Translations under genes and position numbers: made by a program
Assembly (NCBI RefSeq): GCF_004005815.1
Contig: NZ_SACK01000003.1
Location: 62,001 to 126,000 of the forward strand
DNA: 64,000 nucleotides
Source of the DNA: Mucilaginibacter limnophilus
Lineage (GTDB): Bacteria; Bacteroidota; Bacteroidia; Sphingobacteriales; Sphingobacteriaceae
Reading direction: 5' to 3'
Notes under the pieces: model-generated
The model's database searches: none
Told to the model about the DNA's origin: nothing
What the model saw: only the letters and a program-made list of their open reading frames with translations
Part shown: positions 52,908 to 61,553 of the stretch, one piece after another
Layout: every line of letters starts with the position of its first letter
How positions within the stretch are numbered: the stretch's first letter is position 1

Positions 52908-53885
52908 TTACGCTATGGCTTTATGTTGTTTAATTGCTTCTATCAATTTTGGTACCACCTCAAAGGCGTCACCTACAATTCCGTAGTCGGCTACCTTATA
53001 AAACGGCGCCTCGGGATCTTTGTTGATGACTACAATAACTTTTGATGCGCTTATACCCGCAAGGTGTTGTATAGCCCCCGAAATACCTATCGCAATATAC
53101 AAATTTGGACTGACAGCTATGCCTGTTTGCCCTACGTGTTCGCTATGCGGACGCCATCCGGCATCAGAAACGGGTTTTGAGCATGCGGTTGCCGCACCTA
53201 ACAGATCAGCAAGCTCTTCAATCATACCCCAGTTTTCAGGGCCTTTTAAACCACGACCGCCTGATACAACAATCTCAGCATCAGGTAATGAGACTTTATC
53301 TGTTGAGCGGACAATCTCTTTAAGCATCACTTTAAAATCGCCTTCCTTTACTTCCGCAGCGAAGTCTTCAATTGCAGCTGTGCCACCCGTTTCAACAACT
53401 TTATAAGTATTTGGTGTAAGCGATATTACTTTATTGGCTGATGTTAATTCAGTAAATGCGAATGCCTTACCTGAAAAAGCCGTTTTTTTAACGATAAATT
53501 TACCGCCGCTTTGATCGGGCAGTGATACAGCGCCATCAATTATACCGGCGTTAAGCTTAACTGCTACACGCGGCGCAAGTCCGCGACCGGAAAACGAATT
53601 GGACAATACAACGATATCAGTACCTTCTTTTTTTGCAGCTTCAGCAATTACCGAGGCGTACGCCTGGTTTACAAAAGTTTTTAACCTATCGTTGCTAACG
53701 TTAAGCACTTTATCAGCGCCGTACTTACCTAAAGCTGAAAGTTCATCAACGGCAACGTCTCCGATGGATATAGCAGTAAGCGAAGTATTATTTTGATCGG
53801 CGATAGCTTTAGCATAGGAAACCGCCTCAAAAATTGATTTTTTGAATTTGCCATCGGCATTTTCAGCATATATTAAAACAGGCAT
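52908..53885 (-). CDS. etfA: Electron transfer flavoprotein, alpha subunit
   Basis: 325 residues. The C-terminal FAD-binding domain is clear: VVSGGRGLKGPENWGMIEELADLLGAATACSKPVSDAG and QTGIAVSPNLYIAIGISGAIQHLAGISASKVIVVINKDPEAPFY. With the beta subunit it carries electrons from acyl-CoA and other dehydrogenases to the ETF-quinone oxidoreductase. It follows etfB by 21 bases. Confidence 0.96.
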   Translation of the reverse strand: MPVLIYAENADGKFKKSIFEAVSYAKAIADQNNTSLTAISIGDVAVDELSALGKYGADKVLNVSNDRLKTFVNQAYASVIAEAAKKEGTDIVVLSNSFSGRGLAPRVAVKLNAGIIDGAVSLPDQSGGKFIVKKTAFSGKAFAFTELTSANKVISLTPNTYKVVETGGTAAIEDFAAEVKEGDFKVMLKEIVRSTDKVSLPDAEIVVSGGRGLKGPENWGMIEELADLLGAATACSKPVSDAGWRPHSEHVGQTGIAVSPNLYIAIGISGAIQHLAGISASKVIVVINKDPEAPFYKVADYGIVGDAFEVVPKLIEAIKQHKAIA

Positions 53886-53906
53886 ATATCTTAAATAATG
53901 TTGTGT

Positions 53907-54641
53907 TTATATAACGCGTGCTTCGGTATGCAGCAGCTCTATAAGTTTGCCTGCATCCTCGGCAGGCAAAAGCTTAACCTGGCCACGCGCCGCAGGGGTT
54001 TCATAGCTGATAATGTTTGAATTTACATCAACTGCAACGGGTTCAACCACCGTTAATGGCTTGGTTCGTGCCGACATAATGCCACGCATGTTTGGTATTT
54101 TTGGTTCAGCCACACCCTCGGCAGTGCCGGCTACAAAAGGGAAGGGGATAGACAGTACTTCTTTACCGCCTTCAATTTCACGCTCTACTGTGGCACTATC
54201 CCCATTTACATCCAGTTTTTTAATGATAGAAACTGAAGGTATATCAAGCAATTCGCCAAGCATAGCCGCTACTTTTGATCCATTATAATCAATAGATTCA
54301 CGACCGGTTAGTATTAGATCAAAAGGATTCTGCTTTACATAATGAGCAATTTGGTAGGCTACAAACCAGGCATCGTGGGGTTTTACGTTTACGCGGACAG
54401 CGTCGGTAGCGCCAATTGCCAATGCCTTACGTATAGTAGGCTCGGTACTAGCTACACCTACATTGATAACTGTTACGCTTCCGTTTCCTTCGGTTAGTTC
54501 AATAGCGCGGGCAAGTGCAATTTCATCGTAAGGATTAACGATAAACTGAACACCATTGGCATTAAATTGCGTGTTGTTATCCGTAAAAGTTATTTTTGTT
54601 GTGGTATCCGGAACATTGCTTATACATACCAGGATTTTCAT
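53907..54641 (-). CDS. etfB: Electron transfer flavoprotein, beta subunit
   Basis: 244 residues. MKILVCISNVPDTTTKI (start), FIVNPYDEIALARAIEL and LTGRESIDYNGSKVAAMLGELLDIPSVS (about 110-137) are ETF-beta blocks (AMP site). First gene of the etfB-etfA pair, followed by the bifunctional nuclease gene. Confidence 0.95.
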   Translation of the reverse strand: MKILVCISNVPDTTTKITFTDNNTQFNANGVQFIVNPYDEIALARAIELTEGNGSVTVINVGVASTEPTIRKALAIGATDAVRVNVKPHDAWFVAYQIAHYVKQNPFDLILTGRESIDYNGSKVAAMLGELLDIPSVSIIKKLDVNGDSATVEREIEGGKEVLSIPFPFVAGTAEGVAEPKIPNMRGIMSARTKPLTVVEPVAVDVNSNIISYETPAARGQVKLLPAEDAGKLIELLHTEARVI

Positions 54642-54686
54642 AGAAATAGGTTTTTACAAAATTAGTTAAAAAACACACAGCACAAA

Positions 54687-55031
54687 ATGCAGGGAAGCAG
54701 ATTAGAAAAGCTATTGGAATTTATACAAAACGAACCTAACGACGAATTTTTAAAATATGCGCTGGCCACAGAGTATTTAAAGCTGAATGATACAGAAAAA
54801 GCACTTACCTATTATGAAGACCTGGTAAATAACCATCCCGACTATACCGGCACTTACTATCATTTAGGAAAATTATACGAGGCGCTAAACCGTAAGGAAG
54901 AAGCAATCAAAATTTATGAAACCGGCATGCGCATAACCCGTGAGAAAAGGGATATGCATGCTTTCTCAGAACTGCAGGCGGCATATAACTCAGCAACGGG
55001 GTTATATGGTGATGAGGATGATGATTATTGA
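54687..55031 (+). CDS. Small TPR protein
   Basis: 114 residues. Two TPR-like motifs at about 20-50 (LKYALATEYLKLNDTEKALTYYEDLVNNHPDY) and 53-86 (GTYYHLGKLYEALNRKEEAIKIYETGMRI), and an acidic end (GDEDDDY). Probably a soluble protein-binding adaptor. Divergent from etfB. Confidence 0.85.
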   Translation: MQGSRLEKLLEFIQNEPNDEFLKYALATEYLKLNDTEKALTYYEDLVNNHPDYTGTYYHLGKLYEALNRKEEAIKIYETGMRITREKRDMHAFSELQAAYNSATGLYGDEDDDY

Positions 55032-55051
55032 GTTATGTTGTAAAGGCTATA

Positions 55052-55147
55052 TGTCATTTCGACGAGGTATGAGTATAAGTCCTCTAAAAGCGCTAAAGAA
55101 CAGCACCTAAATGTCGCTGAAGATTTCTCCCTACGGTCGAAATGACA
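55052..55147. repeat. Palindromic repeat, family C (long copy)
   Basis: TGTCATTTCGAC (55052-55063) and GTCGAAATGACA (55136-55147) are exact inverted tips, with a loop of about 70 bases. It lies between the convergent TPR and dnaB genes. The 27187-27207 palindrome is the same tip pair without the interior. Confidence 0.85.
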
Positions 55148-55183
55148 TTCAGTTTGTTAAGCACCATTGTTACTCACAATCTA

Positions 55184-56743
55184 TTAAAACGGCGATTCAT
55201 CATCCATTTCATCCATTCTTGATGGGCGTATTATGAAGTTGCTTGGATTAGGGTTATCAAAGCCCGCTGATGGCGCCAAACCTGCAAAGGCATTATTCCC
55301 AATACCAAAATCGTTACTGGTTTCAAGGTCCTCAAATTTCACGTACTTACCAACGAATTTCAACCTTACACGACCGGTTTCGCCGTTACGGTGCTTGGCT
55401 ATAATTACCTCGCCCACGCCCTGTGTAGGATTATTGTCTTCATCCACATCCAAACCATAATATTCAGGACGGTACAGGAACAATACCATATCGGCATCCT
55501 GCTCGATAGAGCCGGATTCACGCAAGTCGGAAAGCATCGGGCGTTTTGAACCACCAGGACGGTTTTCAACAGCACGGCTTAACTGTGAAAGCGCTATAAC
55601 CGGTACGTTCAACTCTTTAGCTACAGATTTTAACGCTCGGGAGATACTACCAATTTCCTGCTCACGGTTACCGCCGCCTTTGTTATCGGCTTTGCCATGC
55701 ATTAGCTGCAGGTAGTCGATGATGATAAGTTGAATATCGTGTTGTGATTTTAAACGACGGCATTTCGCCCTGAATTCAAAAATGTTCAAGGCCGGCGTAT
55801 CGTCAATAATTAGCGGTGCCTGCTCCAGTTTACCAACCCGGCTGTGTATCTGTTCCCATTCCCATGGTTCAAGATTACCTTTACGGATTTTTTCCTGCTC
55901 AATTTGCGCTTCGCCTGATACCAGACGATTAACCAACTGTACCGATGACATCTCGAGTGAGAACACCACTACCGGCTTACTGAAATCGACAGCGGCATTT
56001 CTCGCGCAGCTTAATACGAAAGCTGTTTTACCCATCGCAGGGCGGGCAGCAATAATTACCAAGTCGGATTTTTGCCAGCCGGAGGTCATACGGTCGAGCT
56101 CGGTAAAGCCTGAAGCCACACCTGTTAAACCGTCTTTTTTATCTTTAAGCGCCTCAATTTCCTTCAGCGTTTCGTGCATCAGGTCGTCCATCTTGCGCGA
56201 ATCGCGGCGAAGGTTATTTTGGGCTATATCGAACAGATTTTTTTCAGCCTTATCAAGCAGGTCGAGCACGTCTGTAGTATCCTGGTATGCATCATTGATC
56301 ACCTCGGTTGATATGCGTATCAGTTCACGTTGGATATATTTCTGAATAATGATCCGTGCGTGGTACTCAATATTTGCTGCCGAAGCTACACGATTAGTAA
56401 GCTGCGTGATATAATAAGCACCGCCTATCATTTCCAGTTCACCTTGCTGGCGTAATTGCGCAGTAACGGTAAGGATATCAACAGGGGAGGTGCGTTCGAA
56501 TAATAAACGGATGGATTGAAATATCTTTTGGTGCGCCTCAACGTAAAAAACTTCAGGCTTAAGTATATCGATAACCGACGACAGGGCGTCTTTTTCCAGC
56601 ATCAACGCACCCAAAACAGCCTCTTCAAGGTCAACCGCCTGAGGTGGCAGCTTACCCATGATGGTGTTTGAATTAGGGGAGTTGAACCGGCTACGTCTGT
56701 CGTTTGTATTCGGCTTAAATTGGTTATCGTTCTCAGAAATCAT
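55184..56743 (-). CDS. dnaB: Replicative DNA helicase
   Basis: 519 residues from ATG 56743 (an in-frame ATG at 56761 would add six). N-terminal domain (PPQAVDLEEAVLGALMLEKDALS), Walker A IIAARPAMGKTAFVL, Walker B-type IIIDYLQLMHG and the C-terminal RSRAVENRPGGSKRPMLSDLRESGSIEQDADMVLFLYRPEYY-like core (as KSVAKELNVPVIALSQLSR then ...). Unwinds the fork in chromosome replication. A TATTTTTG -7 box lies close upstream (complement of 56749-56756). Unusually long C-terminal tail (FGIGNNAFAG... to end). Confidence 0.96.
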   Translation of the reverse strand: MISENDNQFKPNTNDRRSRFNSPNSNTIMGKLPPQAVDLEEAVLGALMLEKDALSSVIDILKPEVFYVEAHQKIFQSIRLLFERTSPVDILTVTAQLRQQGELEMIGGAYYITQLTNRVASAANIEYHARIIIQKYIQRELIRISTEVINDAYQDTTDVLDLLDKAEKNLFDIAQNNLRRDSRKMDDLMHETLKEIEALKDKKDGLTGVASGFTELDRMTSGWQKSDLVIIAARPAMGKTAFVLSCARNAAVDFSKPVVVFSLEMSSVQLVNRLVSGEAQIEQEKIRKGNLEPWEWEQIHSRVGKLEQAPLIIDDTPALNIFEFRAKCRRLKSQHDIQLIIIDYLQLMHGKADNKGGGNREQEIGSISRALKSVAKELNVPVIALSQLSRAVENRPGGSKRPMLSDLRESGSIEQDADMVLFLYRPEYYGLDVDEDNNPTQGVGEVIIAKHRNGETGRVRLKFVGKYVKFEDLETSNDFGIGNNAFAGLAPSAGFDNPNPSNFIIRPSRMDEMDDESPF

Positions 56744-57026
56744 ACCCACAAAAATATACAAAAAATTAGCTGATTTCCTAAAGTGAAGATTTTTTTCGGC
56801 CTTGATTTAAAACCCCGAAAACGCGTATGTTACCGCATTGTCTAATTCACACAGGCATGTTGATAAATTCATCTAAATTGCTTTGATACAATGCGTTTGG
56901 ATACCTGTTGAAAAAATATTTTTGTGTGGATTGCCTCAATTTTGCATTGGCGAACAGAATTAATAAGAAGTTACTTATTAAGAAATTTTTATAACTATTT
57001 TTGGCGGTCACAAAAACATACAGTTC

Positions 57027-57803
57027 ATGTCATTTCAGCAAAAACAGCACCGTGAAAGTAATCAGATGATATTTGGCATTCGTGCTGTTATTGAAGCGAT
57101 ACGGGCAGGTAAAGAAATAGAGTCGTTATATATCCAGCGTGGTTTAGGCGGTAGTTTGCTGGGCGAGCTTAAAACACTAATGGCTGAATACCAGATAACT
57201 GCACAGCAGGTACCAATAGAAAAGCTGAACCGCTTAACACCAAAAAATCATCAGGGCGTAGTAGCTTTTATATCGCCGATAGTTTACCAAAAGATAGAGA
57301 ACATTATTCCCGAAATATTTGAAAGGGGAGAGGTGCCGCTTATTTTAGTACTGGACAGTATTACCGACGTACGCAACATGGGTGCAATTGCACGTACTGC
57401 CGAATGTGCCGGCGTGCATGCTATTGTTGTACCTGCAAAAGGCTCGGCACAAATAAACCCCGACGCTGTAAAAACTTCGGCTGGGGCTTTATACAAGATA
57501 CCCGTTTGCCGGCACGATAACTTTATGCAAACAGTTAGGTTTATTCAGGAAAGCGGCCTGCAATTAGTTTGCTGTACCGAGAAAACCAACGATTACCTGT
57601 ACAAACCAGATTATACCGCACCAACTGCAATTGTTATGGGATCTGAAGAAGACGGCATCCGTAAAGAAATTATCCGTATAGCTGATCATTTGGCTAAAAT
57701 CCCTATGTATGGTGAGATTGAATCGTTAAATGTCAGTGTATCGGCAGGTGTTATATTATACGAAGCTATACGCCAAAGAGGTGTTGTAAACAGTGATTGG
57801 TGA
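57027..57803 (+). CDS. rlmB: 23S rRNA guanosine-2'-O-methyltransferase, SpoU family
   Basis: 258 residues. N-terminal substrate-binding domain (about 10-90, IFGIRAVIEAIRAGKEIESLYIQ) and the SPOUT domain with the knot: LDSITDVRNMGAIARTAECAG, PDAVKTSAGALYKIPV, and VMGSEEDGIRKEIIRIADHLAKIPMYGEIESLNVSVSAGVILYE. It methylates G2251 in 23S rRNA in E. coli. A TATTTTTG box at 56996-57003 lies near the expected RNA start. Confidence 0.92.
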   Translation: MSFQQKQHRESNQMIFGIRAVIEAIRAGKEIESLYIQRGLGGSLLGELKTLMAEYQITAQQVPIEKLNRLTPKNHQGVVAFISPIVYQKIENIIPEIFERGEVPLILVLDSITDVRNMGAIARTAECAGVHAIVVPAKGSAQINPDAVKTSAGALYKIPVCRHDNFMQTVRFIQESGLQLVCCTEKTNDYLYKPDYTAPTAIVMGSEEDGIRKEIIRIADHLAKIPMYGEIESLNVSVSAGVILYEAIRQRGVVNSDW

Positions 57804-57832
57804 TCAGAAATTAGCCAATTTCTGATCACCAA
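57797..57832. terminator. Long perfect hairpin at the end of rlmB
   Basis: TTGGTGATCAGAAATT (57797-57812) and AATTTCTGATCACCAA (57817-57832), 16-bp perfect stem, loop AGCC. The rlmB stop codon (57801-57803) lies inside the left arm. It is followed by CACTTTTC, so a weak T-tract only. Confidence 0.7.
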
Positions 57833-57843
57833 CACTTTTCAGA

Positions 57844-58920
57844 TCATCTTAATAGCAGCTTTCTTACTGTGTCGTTAGCGTAATCTGTAAAGTAGATAGT
57901 GCTTTCATCTTTTGATAGAGCCATATGTTCTGCTGCCACATCAGCACTTGTACCAACACCATCGCCACCATCATAAGGGAGATGCGGGCCTACAAGGTAT
58001 TGTAATTTGCCATTAAAATAGCTTTTTATAGTTCCGCCATCAGCAATGTACATTGTACGGCTGTCTTTGGTAACAACAATACTGTGAATACTGGTAAATT
58101 GAACATTAGGAAAAAGCAATGTTAACTGCCCGGATGGTGTTAATTTATAAATATGCTTGTTCCCAACAACCAGGTATTTAACACCGTTGTATCCGCAGAA
58201 AATATCAGTCACAGTAGGATGTTCTTTGTCACTTGGCCCGGTAAGGCTCTCTTTTGGCGGTGTATATGTATCTGTACCTATAACACCGTTAGCGTCTAAT
58301 AAAAATTTTTCTACAATTGCTTTTGGTCCGCCCTTAGTATGTACTCTATCCGTTTCAACGCCGCACATCCAGTAAAAATTATTATATGGGTCCTTAGCCA
58401 GATCCTGGTAAAAATGTTCGGATGAATGAAGTTTGGGAGTGATAACCTGACCGTTTGGTTTAACTATTAGTACTTTATAATTAAAAATATTTTCGTCTTC
58501 TAATGCTATGATGTTTATAGTACCGTCTTTAGCCACCTTTACTATAATAGGGTGTCTTAAAGGTACGCCATCACTGCTTTGTGGGATGTTTACTGTTGAT
58601 ACAATATTAGGCGGTGTTATTTTGCGTATTTTATGATTGTAGTATTCGGCAACATATAAGCTACCATCGTCCATAAGGTCAATCCCCCAGGGGCCATTAA
58701 ACCGGGCCTGATTCCCTGATCCATCCGCATATCCGGGAGCAGCGGGATTACCTGCAATAGTTTTTACTGTTAAGGGTAAATAATTACTGTCAATAACCGT
58801 CACTTTCATTTGATCATCTACAGTGAAGTCGGATTCATTTTTTTTGTTTTTGAAGTCTTTTTTACATGCGGCAATAATTAACATGACGCATAGCAACATT
58901 TTGTAAGCTTTCGTTTTCAT
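57844..58920 (-). CDS. NHL-repeat lipoprotein (copy 2 of 2)
   Basis: 358 residues. Lipobox IIAACKKD (Cys about 19), then NHL/propeller repeats: PGYADGSGNQARFNGPWGIDLMDDGSLYVAEYYNHKIRKI and LSKDESTIYFTDYANDTVRKLLLR (end). Located on the cell surface or in the periplasm; ligand unknown. It is clearly a tandem paralogue of the gene at 59029-60099 (same ends, same blade pattern) and is downstream of it. Confidence 0.88.
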   Translation of the reverse strand: MKTKAYKMLLCVMLIIAACKKDFKNKKNESDFTVDDQMKVTVIDSNYLPLTVKTIAGNPAAPGYADGSGNQARFNGPWGIDLMDDGSLYVAEYYNHKIRKITPPNIVSTVNIPQSSDGVPLRHPIIVKVAKDGTINIIALEDENIFNYKVLIVKPNGQVITPKLHSSEHFYQDLAKDPYNNFYWMCGVETDRVHTKGGPKAIVEKFLLDANGVIGTDTYTPPKESLTGPSDKEHPTVTDIFCGYNGVKYLVVGNKHIYKLTPSGQLTLLFPNVQFTSIHSIVVTKDSRTMYIADGGTIKSYFNGKLQYLVGPHLPYDGGDGVGTSADVAAEHMALSKDESTIYFTDYANDTVRKLLLR

Positions 58921-59028
58921 AAGAGATTAGTTTTGCCTACAAAATGATGGATTATGCAAATCCTTTAAAAGGACCTTAACCAAATGGGTATCATATTGTG
59001 CAACATTGTGATTTACTGCTGATTGTAA

Positions 59029-60099
59029 TTATCTTAATAGCAATTTTCGTATGGTATTATGTTGATAGTCAGTAAAATACAATGTGCTTTCATCCTTTGA
59101 CAACACCATGTGATGTGCTGTAACGTCGGCACTTGAACCCACGCCATCGCCCCCATCATAAGGTTTTTGCGGGCCAACCAAATATTGCAGCTTTCCGTTA
59201 AAGTACCTTTTAATTTTGCTGCCCTCGGCTATGTATAAAGTACGGCTGTCTTTGGTTGATACCACGCTGTAAACACCATTGAACACAACGTTGGGAAAAA
59301 GCAATGTCAATTTTCCTGAAGGTGTTAGTTTGTAAATGTGTTGGTTTCGTACCACCAAGTATTTAACACCGTTATATCCGCAAAAAATATTCACAACTAA
59401 CGGCGATTGCTGATCATACGGGTTTAATTTTTCTGATGGAATATTAATACCATTGGTGCCTATACTACCATCCGTATTAATCTGAAACTTTTCAACTACA
59501 GCCTGCGGGCCGTTAACATCATCAAAATCTCCTGTTACGCCGCAAACCCAGTAATCATCGCTATAAGGATCTTTAGCCAGATCATAATAATAGTATTGTT
59601 CTGTGTGCGTATTTGGTGTAAGTAACTGTCCGTTTGGTTTCACTATCCATATTTTATATCGTATCTGTTCGGTATAGTCAGTCGCAACGATGTTAATAGT
59701 TCCGTCTTGAGCAACCCTAACCGCAAGCGGGTTTGTAAGCGATGTACCATCACGATGCGATGGTATGTTAACCGTTGATACAACTCCTGACGGCGTTATT
59801 TTACGTATGGTGTGGTTAAATACTTCGGCTACATATAAGGTACCATCATCCATAAGGTCAATACCCCATGGGCCATTAAAACGGGCTTGTTTACCAGATC
59901 CGTCAGCATAGCCTTCGGTGTTAGCCTTACCGGCAATGGTTACTACAGTCAATGGTAAGTAATTACTGTCAATGGCCGTTACTCTCATATTATCATTTGC
60001 AGCATCAGCAGTGTCCTCTTTAATAATCTGAGGATCTTTTTTACATGCAGCAACAAGTAATGTGCCGCATAGCAACAGTTTGTAAGCTTTAGTTTTCAT
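59029..60099 (-). CDS. NHL-repeat lipoprotein (copy 1 of 2)
   Basis: 356 residues. Lipobox LLVAACKKD, then NHL repeats with EGYADGSGKQARFNGPWGIDLMDDGTLYVAEVFNHTIRKI and LSKDESTLYFTDYQHNTIRKLLLR. The high identity with the gene at 57844 shows a tandem duplication; the most divergent part is in the middle (about 130-240), which may be where ligands are bound. Confidence 0.88.
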   Translation of the reverse strand: MKTKAYKLLLCGTLLVAACKKDPQIIKEDTADAANDNMRVTAIDSNYLPLTVVTIAGKANTEGYADGSGKQARFNGPWGIDLMDDGTLYVAEVFNHTIRKITPSGVVSTVNIPSHRDGTSLTNPLAVRVAQDGTINIVATDYTEQIRYKIWIVKPNGQLLTPNTHTEQYYYYDLAKDPYSDDYWVCGVTGDFDDVNGPQAVVEKFQINTDGSIGTNGINIPSEKLNPYDQQSPLVVNIFCGYNGVKYLVVRNQHIYKLTPSGKLTLLFPNVVFNGVYSVVSTKDSRTLYIAEGSKIKRYFNGKLQYLVGPQKPYDGGDGVGSSADVTAHHMVLSKDESTLYFTDYQHNTIRKLLLR

Positions 60100-60196
60100 A
60101 AGTAGTTGAGTGTTTTGCTTACAAAGGGATGGATAATACGAATCCTTTAAAAGTGCCGTAAACTAATGTTTACTATTATGTAAACCTGTGAAACAA

Positions 60197-60222
60197 AAAA
60201 GCCGGGCCACTGCCCGGCTTTT
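60197..60222 (-). terminator. Intrinsic terminator of manC
   Basis: GCCGGGC (60201-60207) pairs with GCCCGGC (60212-60218), with AAAA/TTTT flanks extending the stem. On the minus strand it is followed by TTTTTTG, suiting manC. Confidence 0.85.
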
Positions 60223-60240
60223 GCATTCTTTTTCAATGTG

Positions 60241-61326
60241 TTAAATATATTTGGTACCGAATTTTTGCTTAACATCTGCTACAACTTGCTTTACGTTTTG
60301 CTCCTGATCGCGTGGGCAAATAAGCAGAGTGTTGTTTGATTCTACCACAATATAATCATGTAAGCCCTGCAATATTACCAGCTTTTCGCCCGGAACATTT
60401 ACCATACAGTTTGACGAATCATACATAATAACCTTCTCGGCAGGTATAACAGCGTTACCTACATAATCCTTTTCCGACAAGTCGTATATAGAAGCCCAGG
60501 TACCCAAATCGCTCCAACCGAATTCCGAAGGAAGTACATAAACGTTATCAGCTTTTTCCATAATACCGTAATCTATAGAAATATTTATGCATTGCTGATA
60601 AGCTTTGTGAATGTGCGGCTTTTCATGCTCGCTGTTATAAACCGAGCGTGCGTCAGCAAATATTTCATGCATATCCGGTAGATAACTATTAAATGCCGCA
60701 ACAATATTTTTTGCTGACCATACAAATATGCCTGCGTTCCAAAGGAAGTCGCCGCTTTGCAGAAAGGTACGCGCAAGTTCTACGTTAGGCTTTTCGGTAA
60801 AAGTCTTAACCTTATGAAAATCCTCACCTATGGTTTGATCAGTATATTGAATGTAACCATAACCGGTATCAGGGCGCGAAGGCTTGATGCCAAGTGTTAT
60901 CAGGCAGTTATGTTCAGCAGCTTTTTGTAATGATTTTTCTATTGCTGCAATAAAAGCATTTTCATCGAGTATCAAATGATCAGAAGGCGCAACAACAATA
61001 GATGCTTCAGGGTTTATGCTCTCTATCTTAAAACAACCATATGCAACACAAGGAGCGGTATTACGCATTACCGGCTCGGTAAGTATCTGGTTATCTGCCA
61101 TGTCGGGCAGTTGTTCTTTCACCAGTTGTGTATAGTTTTCATTAGTTACAACGTATATATTTTCTTTTGGGCAAACCTTTAAAAACCTTTCATAAGTATT
61201 TTGAATGAGTGTTTTTCCTGTACCTAAAATATCAATAAACTGTTTTGGATGCGAAGTGCGGCTAATAGGCCAGAAACGGCTGCCAATTCCGCCGGCCATA
61301 ATAATGGCATAATAGTTACTGTTCAT
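60241..61326 (-). CDS. manC: Mannose-1-phosphate guanylyltransferase
   Basis: 361 residues. Nucleotidyltransferase motif IIMAGGIGSRFWPISRTSHPKQF (about 8-30) and VAPSDHLI (Asp for Mg2+), then TLGIKPSRPDTGYGYI and TEKPN. It makes GDP-mannose from mannose-1-P and GTP, feeding surface polysaccharides. It lacks the C-terminal isomerase domain of the bifunctional type. Single gene with terminator. Confidence 0.92.
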   Translation of the reverse strand: MNSNYYAIIMAGGIGSRFWPISRTSHPKQFIDILGTGKTLIQNTYERFLKVCPKENIYVVTNENYTQLVKEQLPDMADNQILTEPVMRNTAPCVAYGCFKIESINPEASIVVAPSDHLILDENAFIAAIEKSLQKAAEHNCLITLGIKPSRPDTGYGYIQYTDQTIGEDFHKVKTFTEKPNVELARTFLQSGDFLWNAGIFVWSAKNIVAAFNSYLPDMHEIFADARSVYNSEHEKPHIHKAYQQCINISIDYGIMEKADNVYVLPSEFGWSDLGTWASIYDLSEKDYVGNAVIPAEKVIMYDSSNCMVNVPGEKLVILQGLHDYIVVESNNTLLICPRDQEQNVKQVVADVKQKFGTKYI

Positions 61327-61553
61327 GAAAGGTCGTAAATGTTAAGTGGCTCAAATTTGTACATAATATTTGTAAAATATAAGCCCAAATGCATATTGTG
61401 CTATAATCGGAATAAAAAGTAACAAACCGTTAAAATGTTTTTATTTAATTAATCATTTTTCTATAAAATTTTAATGTAAACCTATCGTTATTTTGAAAAA
61501 TATTGTTATTTTGAACTTTTAATAAAACAAGCACAAATACAACATCAATTATA

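Noticed and set aside
57844..60099. Possible recent gene conversion or assembly duplication of the NHL genes
   Set aside because: The two copies differ clearly in the middle and in silent positions, so this is an old duplication.
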